Source: Bromus sterilis (lineage: Eukaryota > Streptophyta > Magnoliopsida > Poales > Poaceae). From it: a DNA stretch of 64,000 bases. The translations under genes and the position numbers were made by a program. Every line of letters starts with the position of its first letter. The stretch's first letter is position 1. The notes beneath the pieces were generated by a model, which was not told where the DNA came from, made no database searches, and saw only the letters and a list, made by a program, of their open reading frames with translations. This document shows positions 26,241 to 39,550 of this stretch, one piece after another. The stretch covers positions 1,302,001-1,366,000 of the forward strand of contig OX465598.1 in assembly GCA_950022295.1 (NCBI GenBank), written 5' to 3'.

Positions 26241-28760
26241 TTCCACCATTGACGAACCCTAGGGTGCATTTACGTGACGGTCATCAACCCTCGCACTTTT
26301 GGCCGATTCTGGCCTGTTTCATGGGCTACTAATCACAGTTACATGGGCTATTAATCACCGTTTTGGGTCCCCGGAGTGATTTCCACCATTGACGAACCAT
26401 AGGGTGCATTTACGTGACGGTCATCAACCCTCGCACTTTTGGCCGATTCTGGCCTGTTTCATGGGCTACTAATCACAGTTACATGGGCTATTAATCACCG
26501 TTTTGGGTACCCGGAGTGATTTCCACCATTGACGAACCCAGGGTGCATTTACGTGACGGTTATCAACACTCGCAGTTTTGGCCGATTCTGGCCATTTTCA
26601 TGGGTTATTAATCACAGTTATATGGGCTATTAATCACCGTTTTGGGTCCCCGGAGTGATTTCCACCACTAATGAACCCTAGGGTGCATTTACGTGACGGT
26701 CAGCAACCCTCGCACTTTTGGCCGATTCTGGCCTGTTTCATGGGCTATTAATCACAGTTATATGGGCTATTCATCACCGTTTTGGGTCCCCGGAGTGATT
26801 TCCACCATTGACGAACCCCAGGGTGCATTTACGTGACGGTCATCAACCCTCGCACTTTTGGCCGATTCTGGCCTGTTTCATGGGCTATTAATCACAGTTA
26901 CATGGGCAATTAATCACCGTTTTGGGTCCCCGGAGTGATTTCCACCATTGACGAACCCTAGGGTGCATTTACGTGACGGTCATCAACCCTCGCACTTTTG
27001 GCCGATTCTGGCCTGTTTCATGGGCTACTAATCACAGTTACATGGGCTATTAATCACCGTTTTGGGTCCCCGGAGTGATTTCCACCATTGACGAACCCTA
27101 GGGTGCATTTACGTGACGGTCATCAACCCTCGCACTTTTGGCCGATTCTGGCCTGTTTCATGGGCTACTAATCACAGTTACATGGGCTATTAATCACCGT
27201 TTTGGGTACCCGGAGTGATTTCCACCATTGACGAACCCAGGGTGCATTTACGTGACGGTTATCAACACTCGCAGTTTTGGCCGATTCTGGCCATTTTCAT
27301 GGGTTATTAATCACAGTTATATGGGCTATTAATCACCGTTTTGGGTCCCCGGAGTGATTTCCACCACTAATGAACCCTAGGGTGCATTTACGTGACGGTC
27401 ATCAACCCTCGCACTTTTGGCCGATTCTGGCCTGTTTCATGGGCTATTAATCACAGTTATATGGGCTATTCATCACCGTTTTGGGTCCCCGGAGTGATTT
27501 CCACCATTGACGAACCCCAGGGTGCATTTACGTGACGGTCATCAACCCTCGCACTTTTGGCCGATTCTGGCCTGTTTCATGGGCTATTAATCACAGTTAC
27601 ATGGGCAATTAATCACCGTTTTGGGTCCCCGGAGTGATTTCCACCATTGACGAACCCTAGGGTGCATTTACGTGACGGTCATCAACCCTCGCACTTTTGG
27701 CCGATTCTGGCCTGTTTCATGGGCTACTAATCACAGTTACATGGGCTATTAATCACCGTTTTGGGTCCCCGGAGTGATTTCCACCATTGACGAACCATAG
27801 GGTGCATTTACGTGACGGTCATCAACCCTCGCACTTTTGGCCGATTCTGGCCTGTTTCATGGGCTACTAATCACAGTTACATGGGCTATTAATCACCGTT
27901 TTGGGTACCCGGAGTGATTTCCACCATTGACGAACCCAGGGTGCATTTACGTGACGGTTATCAACACTCGCAGTTTTGGCCGATTCTGGCCATTTTCATG
28001 GGTTATTAATCACAGTTATATGGGCTATTAATCACCGTTTTGGGTCCCCGGAGTGATTTCCACCACTAATGAACCCTAGGGTGCATTTACGTGACGGTCA
28101 GCAACCCTCGCACTTTTGGCCGATTCTGGCCTGTTTCATGGGCTATTAATCACAGTTATATGGGCTATTCATCACCGTTTTGGGTCCCCGGAGTGATTTC
28201 CACCATTGACGAACCCCAGGCTGCATTTACGTGACGGTCATCAACCCTCGCACTTTTGGCCGATTCTGGCCTGTTTCATGGGCTATTAATCACAGTTACA
28301 TGGGCAATTAATCACCGTTTTGGGTCCCCGGAGTGATTTCCACCATTGACGAACCCAGGGTGCATTTACGTGACGGTCATCAACCCTCGCACTTTTGGCC
28401 GATTCTGGCCTGTTTCATGGGCTATTAATCACAGTTACATGGGCAATTAATCACCGTTTTGGGTCCCCGGAGTGATTTCCACCATTGACGAACCCTAGGG
28501 TGCATTTACGTGACGGTCATCAACCCTCGCACTTTTGGCCGATTCTGGCCTGTTTCATGGGCTACTAATCACAGTTACATCGGCTATTAATCACCGTTTT
28601 GGGTCCCCGGAGTGATTTCCACCATTGACGAACCCTAGGGTGCATTTACGTGACGGTCATCAACCCTCACACTTTTGGCCGATTCTGGCCTGTTTCATGG
28701 GCTACTAATCACAGTTACATGGGCTATTAATCACCGTTTTGGGTACCCGGAGTGATTTCC
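25265..28760. repeat. 5-monomer (699-bp) higher-order repeat with a 1398-bp dimer level
   Basis: ACTAATGAAC occurs at 25968, 26667, 27366 and 28065, exactly 699 bp apart each time, so five monomers (four of 140 and one of 139) form a unit. Alternate units also share private variants: GTCAGCAACC at 26700 and 28098, and GAACCATAGG at 26394 and 27792, both 1398 bp apart and absent from the unit between. The array therefore has a second tier of 10 monomers. The outer edges are approximate. Confidence 0.85.
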
Positions 28761-29021
28761 ACCATTGACGAACCCAGGGTGCATTTACGTGACGGTTATC
28801 AACACTCGCAGTTTTGGCCGATTCTGGCCATTTTCATGGGTTATTAATAACAGTTATATGGGCTATTAATCACCGTTTTGGGTCCCCGGAGTGATTTCCA
28901 CCATTGACGAACCCTAGGGTGCATTTACGTGACGGTCATCAACCCTCGCACTTTTGGCCGATTCTGGCCTGTTTCATGGGCTATTAATCACAGTTATATG
29001 GGCTATAAATCACCGTTTTGG

Positions 29022-29161
29022 GTCCCCGGAGTGATTTCCACCATTGACGAACCCCAGGGTGCATTTACGTGACGGTCATCAACCCTCGCACTTTTGGCCG
29101 ATTCTGGCCTGTTTCATTGGCTATTAATCACAGTTACATGGGCTATTAATCACCGTTTTGG
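29022..29161 (+). repeat. Recombinant monomer joining two classes
   Basis: The left part has GTTTCATTGG, which elsewhere (for example 16541, 34841 and 37216) is followed by CAATTAATCATCG. Here it is followed by GGCTATTAATCACCG and a GGGTACCCGG boundary, typical of a different class. The switch lies within the shared stretch GGCTATTAATCACAG to CATGGGC, near 29119-29142. The unit length is kept at 140 bp. Confidence 0.7.
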
Positions 29162-32100
29162 GTACCCGGAGTGATTTCCACCATTGACGAACCCAGGGTG
29201 CATTTACGTGACGGTTATCAACACTCGCAGTTTTGGCCGATTCTGGCCATTTTCATGGGTTATTAATCACAGTTATATGGGCTATTAATCACCGTTTTGG
29301 GTCCCCGGAGTGATTTCCACCACTAATGAACCCTAGGGTGCATTTACGTGACGGTCATCAACCCTCGCACTTTTGGCCGATTCTGGCCTGTTTCATGGGC
29401 TATTAATCACAGTTATATGGGCTATTCATCACCGTTTTGGGTCCCCGGAGTGATTTCCACCATTGACGAACCCCAGGGTGCATTTACGTGACGGTCATCA
29501 ACCCTCGCACTTTTGGCCGATTCTGGCCTGTTTCATGGGCTATTAATCACAGTTACATGGGCAATTAATCACCGTTTTGGGTCCCCGGAGTGATTTCCAC
29601 CATTGACGAACCCAGGGTGCATTTACGTGACGGTCATCAACCCTCGCACTTTTGGCCGATTCTGGCCTGTTTCATGGGCTATTAATCACAGTTACATGGG
29701 CAATTAATCACCGTTTTGGGTCCCCGGAGTGATTTCCACCATTGACGAACCCTAGGGTGCATTTACGTGACGGTCATCAACCCTCGCACTTTTGGCCGAT
29801 TCTGGCCTGTTTCATGGGCTATTAATCACAGTTATATGGAATATTCATCACCGTTTTGGGTCCCCGGAGTGATTTCCAGCATTGACGAACCCCAGGGTGC
29901 ATTTACGTGACGGTCATCAACCCTCGCACTTTTGGCCGATTCTGGCTTGTTTCATGGGCTATTAATCACAGTTACATGGGCAATTAATCACCGTTTTGGG
30001 TCCCCGGAGTGATTTCCACCATTGACGAACCCAGGGTGCATTTACGTGACGGTCATCAACCCTCGCACTTTTGGCCGATTCTGGCCTGTTTCATGGGCTA
30101 TTAATCACAGTTACATGGGCAATTAATCACCGTTTTGGGTCCCCGGAGTGATTTCCACCATTCACGAACCCTAGGGTGCATTTACGTGACGGTCATCAAC
30201 CCTCGCACTTTTGGCCGATTCTGGCCTGTTTCATGGGCTACTAATCACAGTTACATGGGCTATTAATCACCGTTTTGGGTCCCCGGAGTGATTTCCACCA
30301 TTGACGAACCCTAGGGTGCATTTACGTGACGGTCATCAACCCTCGCACTTTTGGCCGATTCTGGCCTGTTTCATGGGCTACTAATCACAGTTACATGGGC
30401 TATTAATCACCGTTTTGGGTACCCGGAGTGATTTCCACCATTGACGAACCCAGGGTGCATTTACGTGACGGTTATCAACACTCGCAGTTTTGGCCGATTC
30501 TGGCCATTTTCATGGGTTATTAATAACAGTTATATGGGCTATTAATCACCGTTTTGGGTCCCCGGAGTGATTTCCACCATTGACGAACCCCAGGGTGCAT
30601 TTACGTGACGGTCATCAACCCTCGCACTTTTGGCCGATTCTGGCTTGTTTCATGGGCTATTAATCACAGTTACATGGGCAATTAATCACCGTTTTGGGTC
30701 CCCGGAGTGATTTCCAGCATTGACGAACCCCAGGGTGCATTTACGTGACGGTCATCAACCCTCGCACTTTTGGCCGATTCTGGCTTGTTTCATGGGCTAT
30801 TAATCACAGTTACATGGGCAATTAATCACCGTTTTGGGTCCCCGGAGTGATTTCCACCATTGACGAACCCAGGGTGCATTTACGTGACGGTCATCAACCC
30901 TCGCACTTTTGGCCGATTCTGGCCTGTTTCATGGGCTATTAATCACAGTTACATGGGCAATTAATCACCGTTTTGGGTCCCCGGAGTGATTTCCACCATT
31001 CACGAACCCTAGGGTGCATTTACGTGACGGTCATCAACCCTCGCACTTTTGGCCGATTCTGGCCTGTTTCATGGGCTACTAATCACAGTTACATGGGCTA
31101 TTAATCACCGTTTTGGGTCCCCGGAGTGATTTCCACCATTGACGAACCCTAGGGTGCATTTACGTGACGGTCATCAACCCTCGCACTTTTGGCCGATTCT
31201 GGCCTGTTTCATGGGCTACTAATCACAGTTACATGGGCTATTAATCACCGTTTTGGGTACCCGGAGTGATTTCCACCATTGACGAACCCAGGGTGCATTT
31301 ACGTGACGGTTATCAACACTCGCAGTTTTGGCCGATTCTGGCCATTTTCATGGGTTATTAATAACAGTTATATGGGCTATTAATCACCGTTTTGGGTCCC
31401 CGGAGTGATTTCCACCATTGACGAACCCCAGGGTGCATTTACGTGACGGTCATCAACCCTCGCACTTTTGGCCGATTCTGGCTTGTTTCATGGGCTATTA
31501 ATCACAGTTACATGGGCAATTAATCACCGTTTTGGGTCCCCGGAGTGATTTCCACCATTGACGAACCCAGGGTGCATTTACGTGACGGTCATCAACCCTC
31601 GCACTTTTGGCCGATTCTGGCCTGTTTCATGGGCTATTAATCACAGTTACATGGGCAATTAATCACCGTTTTGGGTCCCCGGAGTGATTTCCACCATTGA
31701 CGAACCCTAGGGTGCATTTACGTGACGGTCATCAACCCTCGCACTTTTGGCCGATTCTGGCCTGTTTCATGGGCTACTAATCACAGTTACATCGGCTATT
31801 AATCACCGTTTTGGGTCCCCGGAGTGATTTCCACCATTGACGAACCCTAGGGTGCATTTACGTGACGGTCATCAACCCTCGCACTTTTGGCCGATTCTGG
31901 CCTGTTTCATGGGCTACTAATCACAGTTACATGGGCTATTAATCACCGTTTTGGGTACCCGGAGTGATTTCCACCATTGACGAACCCAGGGTGCATTTAC
32001 GTGACGGTTATCAACACTCGCAGTTTTGGCCGATTCTGGCCATTTTCATGGGTTATTAATCACAGTTATATGGGCTATTAATCACCGTTTTGGGTCCCCG

Positions 32101-34250
32101 GAGTGATTTCCACCACTAATGAACCCTAGGGTGCATTTACGTGACGGTCATCAACCCTCGCACTTTTGGCCGATTCTGGCCTGTTTCATGGGCTATTAAT
32201 CACAGTTATATGGGCTATTCATCACCGTTTTGGGTCCCCGGAGTGATTTCCACCATTGACGAACCCCAGGGTGCATTTACGTGACGGTCATCAACCCTCG
32301 CACTTTTGGCCGATTCTGGCCTGTTTCATGGGCTATTAATCACAGTTACATGGGCAATTAATCACCGTTTTGGGTCCCCGGAGTGATTTCCACCATTGAC
32401 GAACCCTAGGGTGCATTTACGTGACGGTCATCAACCCTCGCACTTTTGGCCGATTCTGGCCTGTTTCATGGGCTACTAATCACAGTTACATGGGCTATTA
32501 ATCACCGTTTTGGGTCCCCGGAGTGATTTCCACCATTGACGAACCCAGGGTGCATTTACGTGACGGTCATCAACCCTCGCACTTTTGGCCGATTCTGGCC
32601 TGTTTCATGGGCTATTAATCACAGTTATATGGGCTATTCATCACCGTTTTGGGTCCCCGGAGTGATTTCCACCATTGACGAACCCCAGGGTGCATTTACG
32701 TGACGGTCATCAACCCTCGCACTTTTGGCCGATTCTGGCCTGTTTCATGGGCTATTAATCACAGTTACATGGGCAATTAATCACCGTTTTGGGTCCCCGG
32801 AGTGATTTCCACCATTGACGAACCCTAGGGTGCATTTACGTGACGGTCATCAACCCTCGCACTTTTGGCCGATTCTGGCCTGTTTCATGGGCTACTAATC
32901 ACAGTTACATGGGCTATTAATCACCGTTTTGGGTCCCCGGAGTGATTTCCACCATTGACGAACCCTAGGGTGCATTTACGTGACGGTCATCAACCCTCGC
33001 ACTTTTGGCCGATTCTGGCCTGTTTCATGGGCTACTAATCACAGTTACATGGGCTATTAATCACCGTTTTGGGTACCCGGAGTGATTTCCACCATTGACG
33101 AACCCAGGGTGCATTTACGTGACGGTTATCAACACTCGCAGTTTTGGCCGATTCTGGCCATTTTCATGGGTTATTAATCACAGTTATATGGGCTATTAAT
33201 CACCGTTTTGGGTCCCCGGAGTGATTTCCACCACTAATGAACCCTAGGGTGCATTTACGTGACGGTCATCAACCCTCGCACTTTTGGCCGATTCTGGCCT
33301 GTTTCATGGGCTATTAATCACAGTTATATGGGCTATTCATCACCGTTTTGGGTCCCCGGAGTGATTTCCACCATTGACGAACCCCAGGGTGCATTTACGT
33401 GACGGTCATCAACCCTCGCACTTTTGGCCGATTCTGGCCTGTTTCATGGGCTATTAATCACAGTTACATGGGCAATTAATCACCGTTTTGGGTCCCCGGA
33501 GTGATTTCCACCATTGACGAACCCAGGGTGCATTTACGTGACGGTCATCAACCCTCGCACTTTTGGCCGATTCTGGCCTGTTTCATGGGCTATTAATCAC
33601 AGTTACATGGGCAATTAATCACCGTTTTGGGTCCCCGGAGTGATTTCCACCATTGACGAACCCTAGGGTGCATTTACGTGACGGTCATCAACCCTCGCAC
33701 TTTTGGCCGATTCTGGCCTGTTTCATGGGCTATTAATCACAGTTACATGGGCAATTAATCACCGTTTTGGGTCCCCGGAGTGATTTCCACCATTGACGAA
33801 CCCTAGGGTGCATTTACGTGACGGTCATCAACCCTCGCACTTTTGGCCGATTCTGGCCTGTTTCATGGGCTATTAATCACAGTTATATGGAATATTCATC
33901 ACCGTTTTGGGTCCCCGGAGTGATTTCCAGCATTGACGAACCCCAGGGTGCATTTACGTGACGGTCATCAACCCTCGCACTTTTGGCCGATTCTGGCTTG
34001 TTTCATGGGCTATTAATCACAGTTACATGGGCAATTAATCACCGTTTTGGGTCCCCGGAGTGATTTCCACCATTGACGAACCCAGGGTGCATTTACGTGA
34101 CGGTCATCAACCCTCGCACTTTTGGCCGATTCTGGCCTGTTTCATGGGCTATTAATCACAGTTACATGGGCAATTAATCACCGTTTTGGGTCCCCGGAGT
34201 GATTTCCACCATTCACGAACCCTAGGGTGCATTTACGTGACGGTCATCAA
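29162..34250. repeat. Domain D, left part: satellite with repeated CCAGCATTG segments
   Basis: This stretch contains only monomers. The rare CCAGCATTG variant marks copies at 29877, 30715 and 33928, spaced 838 and 3213 bp. It always follows a GGAATATTC or CAATTAATC tail and precedes a GGCTTGTTTC monomer. ATTCACGAAC monomers follow in each copy. The stretch 31805-33505 is the partner of 24540-26240. I saw no gene, insertion or unique sequence. Confidence 0.75.
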
Positions 34251-36110
34251 CCCTCGCACTTTTGGCCGATTCTGGCCTGTTTCATGGGCTACTAATCACA
34301 GTTACATCGGCTATTAATCACCGTTTTGGGTCCCCGGAGTGATTTCCACCATTGACGAACCCTAGGGTGCATTTACGTGACGGTCATCAACCCTCACACT
34401 TTTGGCCGATTCTGGCCTGTTTCATGGGCTACTAATCACAGTTACATGGGCTATTAATCACCGTTTTGGGTACCCGGAGTGATTTCCACCATTGACGAAC
34501 CCAGGGTGCATTTACGTGACGGTTATCAACACTCGCAGTTTTGGCCGATTCTGGCCATTTTCATGGGTTATTAATAACAGTTATATGGGCTATTAATCAC
34601 CGTTTTGGGTCCCCGGAGTGATTTCCACCATTGACGAACCCCAAGGTGCATTTACGTGACGGTCATCAACCCTCGCACTTTTGGCCGATTCTGGCCTGTT
34701 TCATGGGCTATTAATCACAGTTATATGGGCTATAAATCACCGTTTTGGGTCCCCGGAGTGATTTCCACCATTGACGAACCCCAGGGTGCATTTACGTGAC
34801 GGTCATCAACCCTCGCACTTTTGGCCGATTCTGGCCTGTTTCATTGGCTATTAATCACAGTTACATGGGCAATTAATCATCGTTTTGGGTCCCCGGAGTG
34901 ATTTCCACCATTGACGAACCCCAGGGTGCATTTACGTGACGGTCATCAACCCTCGCACTTTTGGCCGATTCTGGCATGTTTCATGGGCTATTAATCACAG
35001 TTACATGGGCAATTAATCACCGTTTTGGGTCCCCGGAGTGATTTCCACCATTGACGAACCCTAGGGTGCATTTACGTGACGGTCATCAACCCTCGCACTT
35101 TTGGCCGATTCTGGCCTGTTTCATGGGCTATTAATCACAGTTATATGGAATATTCATCACCGTTTTGGGTCCCCGGAGTGATTTCCACCATTGACGAACC
35201 CCAGGGTGCATTTACGTGACGGTCATCAACCCTCGCACTTTTGGCCGATTCTGGCTTGTTTCATGGGCTATTAATCACAGTTACATGGGCAATTAATCAC
35301 CGTTTTGGGTCCCCGGAGTGATTTCCACCATTGACGAACCCAGGGTGCATTTACGTGACGGTCATCAACCCTCACACTTTTGGCCGATTCTGGCCTGTTT
35401 CATGGGCTATTAATCACAGTTACATGGGCAATTAATCACCGTTTTGGGTCCCCGGAGTGATTTCCACCATTGACGAACCCTAGGGTGCATTTACGTGACG
35501 GTCATCAACCCTCGCACTTTTGGCCGATTCTGGCCTGTTTCATGGGCTATTAATCACAGTTATATGGAATATTCATCACCGTTTTGGGTCCCCGGAGTGA
35601 ATTCCACCATTGACGAACCCCAGGGTGCATTTACGTGACGGTCATCAACCCTCGCACTTTTGGCCGATTCTGGCTTGTTTCATGGGCTATTAATCACAGT
35701 TACATGGGCAATTAATCACCGTTTTGGGTCCCCGGAGTGATTTCCACCATTGACGAACCCAGGGTGCATTTACGTGACGGTCATCAACCCTCGCACTTTT
35801 GGCCGATTCTGGCCTGTTTCATGGGCTATTAATCACAGTTACATGGGCAATTAATCACCGTTTTGGGTCCCCGGAGTGATTTCCACCATTCACGAACCCT
35901 AGGGTGCATTTACGTGACGGTCATCAACCCTCGCACTTTTGGCCGATTCTGGCCTGTTTCATGGGCTACTAATCACAGTTACATGGGCTATTAATCACCG
36001 TTTTGGGTCCCCGGAGTGATTTCCACCATTGACGAACCCTAGGGTGCATTTACGTGACGGTCATCAACCCTCGCACTTTTGGCCGATTCTGGCCTGTTTC
36101 ATGGGCTACT
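34250..36110. repeat. Segment repeated at about 36630-38490 (offset 2375)
   Basis: Constant 2375-bp spacing links TACATCGG, TCATTGGC (34841 and 37216), GGCATGTTTC, CTCACAC (35371 and 37746) and CATTCACG (35887 and 38262). That distance is 17 monomers. The match starts after ATTCACGAAC near 34211 and ends before the GGGTACCC boundary near 36147, which has no partner at the same offset. Confidence 0.8.
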
Positions 36111-36679
36111 AATCACAGTTACATGGGCTATTAATCACCGTTTTGGGTACCCGGAGTGATTTCCACCATTGACGAACCCAGGGTGCATTTACGTGACGGT
36201 TATCAACACTCGCAGTTTTGGCCGATTCTGGCCATTTTCATGGGTTATTAATAACAGTTATATGGGCTATTAATCACCGTTTTGGGTCCCCGGAGTGATT
36301 TCCACCATTGACGAACCCCAGGGTGCATTTACGTGACGGTCATCAACCCTCGCACTTTTGGCCGATTCTGGCTTGTTTCATGGGCTATTAATCACAGTTA
36401 CATGGGCAATTAATCACCGTTTTGGGTCCCCGGAGTGATTTCCACCATTGACGAACCCAGGGTGCATTTACGTGACGGTCATCAACCCTCGCACTTTTGG
36501 CCGATTCTGGCCTGTTTCATGGGCTATTAATCACAGTTACATGGGCAATTAATCACCGTTTTGGGTCCCCGGAGTGATTTCCACCATTGACGAACCCTAG
36601 GGTGCATTTACGTGACGGTCATCAACCCTCGCACTTTTGGCCGATTCTGGCCTGTTTCATGGGCTACTAATCACAGTTA

Positions 36680-39550
36680 CATCGGCTATTAATCACCGTT
36701 TTGGGTCCCCGGAGTGATTTCCACCATTGACGAACCCTAGGGTGCATTTACGTGACGGTCATCAACCCTCACACTTTTGGCCGATTCTGGCCTGTTTCAT
36801 GGGCTACTAATCACAGTTACATGGGCTATTAATCACCGTTTTGGGTACCCGGAGTGATTTCCACCATTGACGAACCCAGGGTGCATTTACGTGACGGTTA
36901 TCAACACTCGCAGTTTTGGCCGATTCTGGCCATTTTCATGGGTTATTAATAACAGTTATATGGGCTATTAATCACCGTTTTGGGTCCCCGGAGTGATTTC
37001 CACCATTGACGAACCCCAGGGTGCATTTACGTGACGGTCATCAACCCTCGCACTTTTGGCCGATTCTGGCCTGTTTCATGGGCTATTAATCACAGTTATA
37101 TGGGCTATAAATCACCGTTTTGGGTCCCCGGAGTGATTTCCACCATTGACGAACCCCAGGGTGCATTTACGTGACGGTCATCAACCCTCGCACTTTTGGC
37201 CGATTCTGGCCTGTTTCATTGGCTATTAATCACAGTTACATGGGCAATTAATCATCGTTTTGGGTCCCCGGAGTGATTTCCACCATTGACGAACCCCAGG
37301 GTGCATTTAAGTGACGGTCATCAACCCTCGCACTTTTGGCCGATTCTGGCATGTTTCATGGGCTATTAATCACAGTTACATGGGCAATTAATCACCGTTT
37401 TGGGTCCCCGGAGTGATTTCCACCATTGACGAACCCTAGGGTGCATTTACGTGACGGTCATCAACCCTCGCACTTTTGGCCGATTCTGGCCTGTTTCATG
37501 GGCTATTAATCACAGTTATATGGAATATTCATCACCGTTTTGGGTCCCCGGAGTGATTTCCACCATTGACGAACCCCAGGGTGCATTTACGTGACGGTCA
37601 TCAACCCTCGCACTTTTGGCCGATTCTGGCTTGTTTCATGGGCTATTAATCACAGTTACATGGGCAATTAATCACCGTTTTGGGTCCCCGGAGTGATTTC
37701 CACCATTGACGAACCCAGGGTGCATTTACGTGACGGTCATCAACCCTCACACTTTTGGCCGATTCTGGCCTGTTTCATGGGCTATTAATCACAGTTACAT
37801 GGGCAATTAATCACCGTTTTGGGTCCCCGGAGTGATTTCCACCATTGACGAACCCTAGGGTGCATTTACGTGACGGTCATCAACCCTCGCACTTTTGGCC
37901 GATTCTGGCCTGTTTCATGGGCTATTAATCACAGTTATATGGAATATTCATCACCGTTTTGGGTCCCCGGAGTGATTTCCACCATTGACGAACCCCAGGG
38001 TGCATTTACGTGACGGTCATCAACCCTCGCACTTTTGGCCGATTCTGGCTTGTTTCATGGGCTATTAATCACAGTTACATGGGCAATTAATCACCGTTTT
38101 GGGTCCCCGGAGTGATTTCCACCATTGACGAACCCAGGGTGCATTTACGTGACGGTCATCAACCCTCGCACTTTTGGCCGATTCTGGCCTGTTTCATGGG
38201 CTATTAATCACAGTTACATGGGCAATTAATCACCGTTTTGGGTCCCCGGAGTGATTTCCACCATTCACGAACCCTAGGGTGCATTTACGTGACGGTCATC
38301 AACCCTCGCACTTTTGGCCGATTCTGGCCTGTTTCATGGGCTACTAATCACAGTTACATGGGCTATTAATCACCGTTTTGGGTCCCCGGAGTGATTTCCA
38401 CCATTGACGAACCCTAGGGTGCATTTACGTGACGGTCATCAACCCTCGCACTTTTGGCCGATTCTGGCCTGTTTCATGGGCTACTAATCACAGTTACATC
38501 GGCTATTAATCACCGTTTTGGGTCCCCGGAGTGATTTCCACCAGTGACGAACCCTAGGGTGCATTTACGTGACGGTCATCAACCCTCACACTTTTGGCCG
38601 ATTCTGGCCTGTTTCATGGGCTACTAATCACAGTTACATGGGCTATTAATCACCGTTTTGGGTACCCGGAGTGATTTCCACCATTGACGAACCCAGGGTG
38701 CATTTACGTGACGGTTATCAACACTCGCAGTTTTGGCCGATTCTGGCCATTTTCATGGGTTATTAATAACAGTTATATGGGCTATTAATCACCGTTTTGG
38801 GTCCCCGGAGTGATTTCCACCATTGACGAACCCCAGGGTGCATTTACGTGACGGTCATCAACCCTCGCACTTTTGGCCGATTCTGGCCTGTTTCATGGGC
38901 TATTAATCACAGTTATATGGGCTATAAATCACCGTTTTGGGTCCCCGGAGTGATTTCCACCATTGACGAACCCCAGGGTGCATTTACGTGACGGTCATCA
39001 ACCCTCGCACTTTTGGCCGATTCTGGCCTGTTTCATTGGCTATTAATCACAGTTACATGGGCAATTAATCATCGTTTTGGGTCCCCGGAGTGATTTCCAC
39101 CATTGACGAACCCCAGGGTGCATTTAAGTGACGGTCATCAACCCTCGCACTTTTGGCCGATTCTGGCATGTTTCATGGGCTATTAATCACAGTTACATGG
39201 GCAATTAATCACCGTTTTGGGTCCCCGGAGTGATTTCCACCATTGACGAACCCTAGGGTGCATTTACGTGACGGTCATCAACCCTCGCACTTTTGGCCGA
39301 TTCTGGCCTGTTTCATGGGCTATTAATCACAGTTATATGGAATATTCATCACCGTTTTGGGTCCCCGGAGTGATTTCCACCATTGACGAACCCCAGGGTG
39401 CATTTACGTGACGGTCATCAACCCTCGCACTTTTGGCCGATTCTGGCTTGTTTCATGGGCTATTAATCACAGTTACATGGGCAATTAATCACCGTTTTGG
39501 GTCCCCGGAGTGATTTCCACCATTGACGAACCCAGGGTGCATTTACGTGA
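36680..39550. repeat. Overlapping 13-monomer repeats (offset 1817)
   Basis: TACATCGG, TCATTGGC (37216 and 39033) and TTTAAGTGACGG (37306 and 39123) recur 1817 bp apart, so about 36680-37735 is copied at about 38495-39550. The copy then diverges at CTCACAC (37746) against CTCGCAC. The TTTAAGTGACGG variant is absent from the related segment near 34930, so it arose after that segment separated. Confidence 0.75.
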
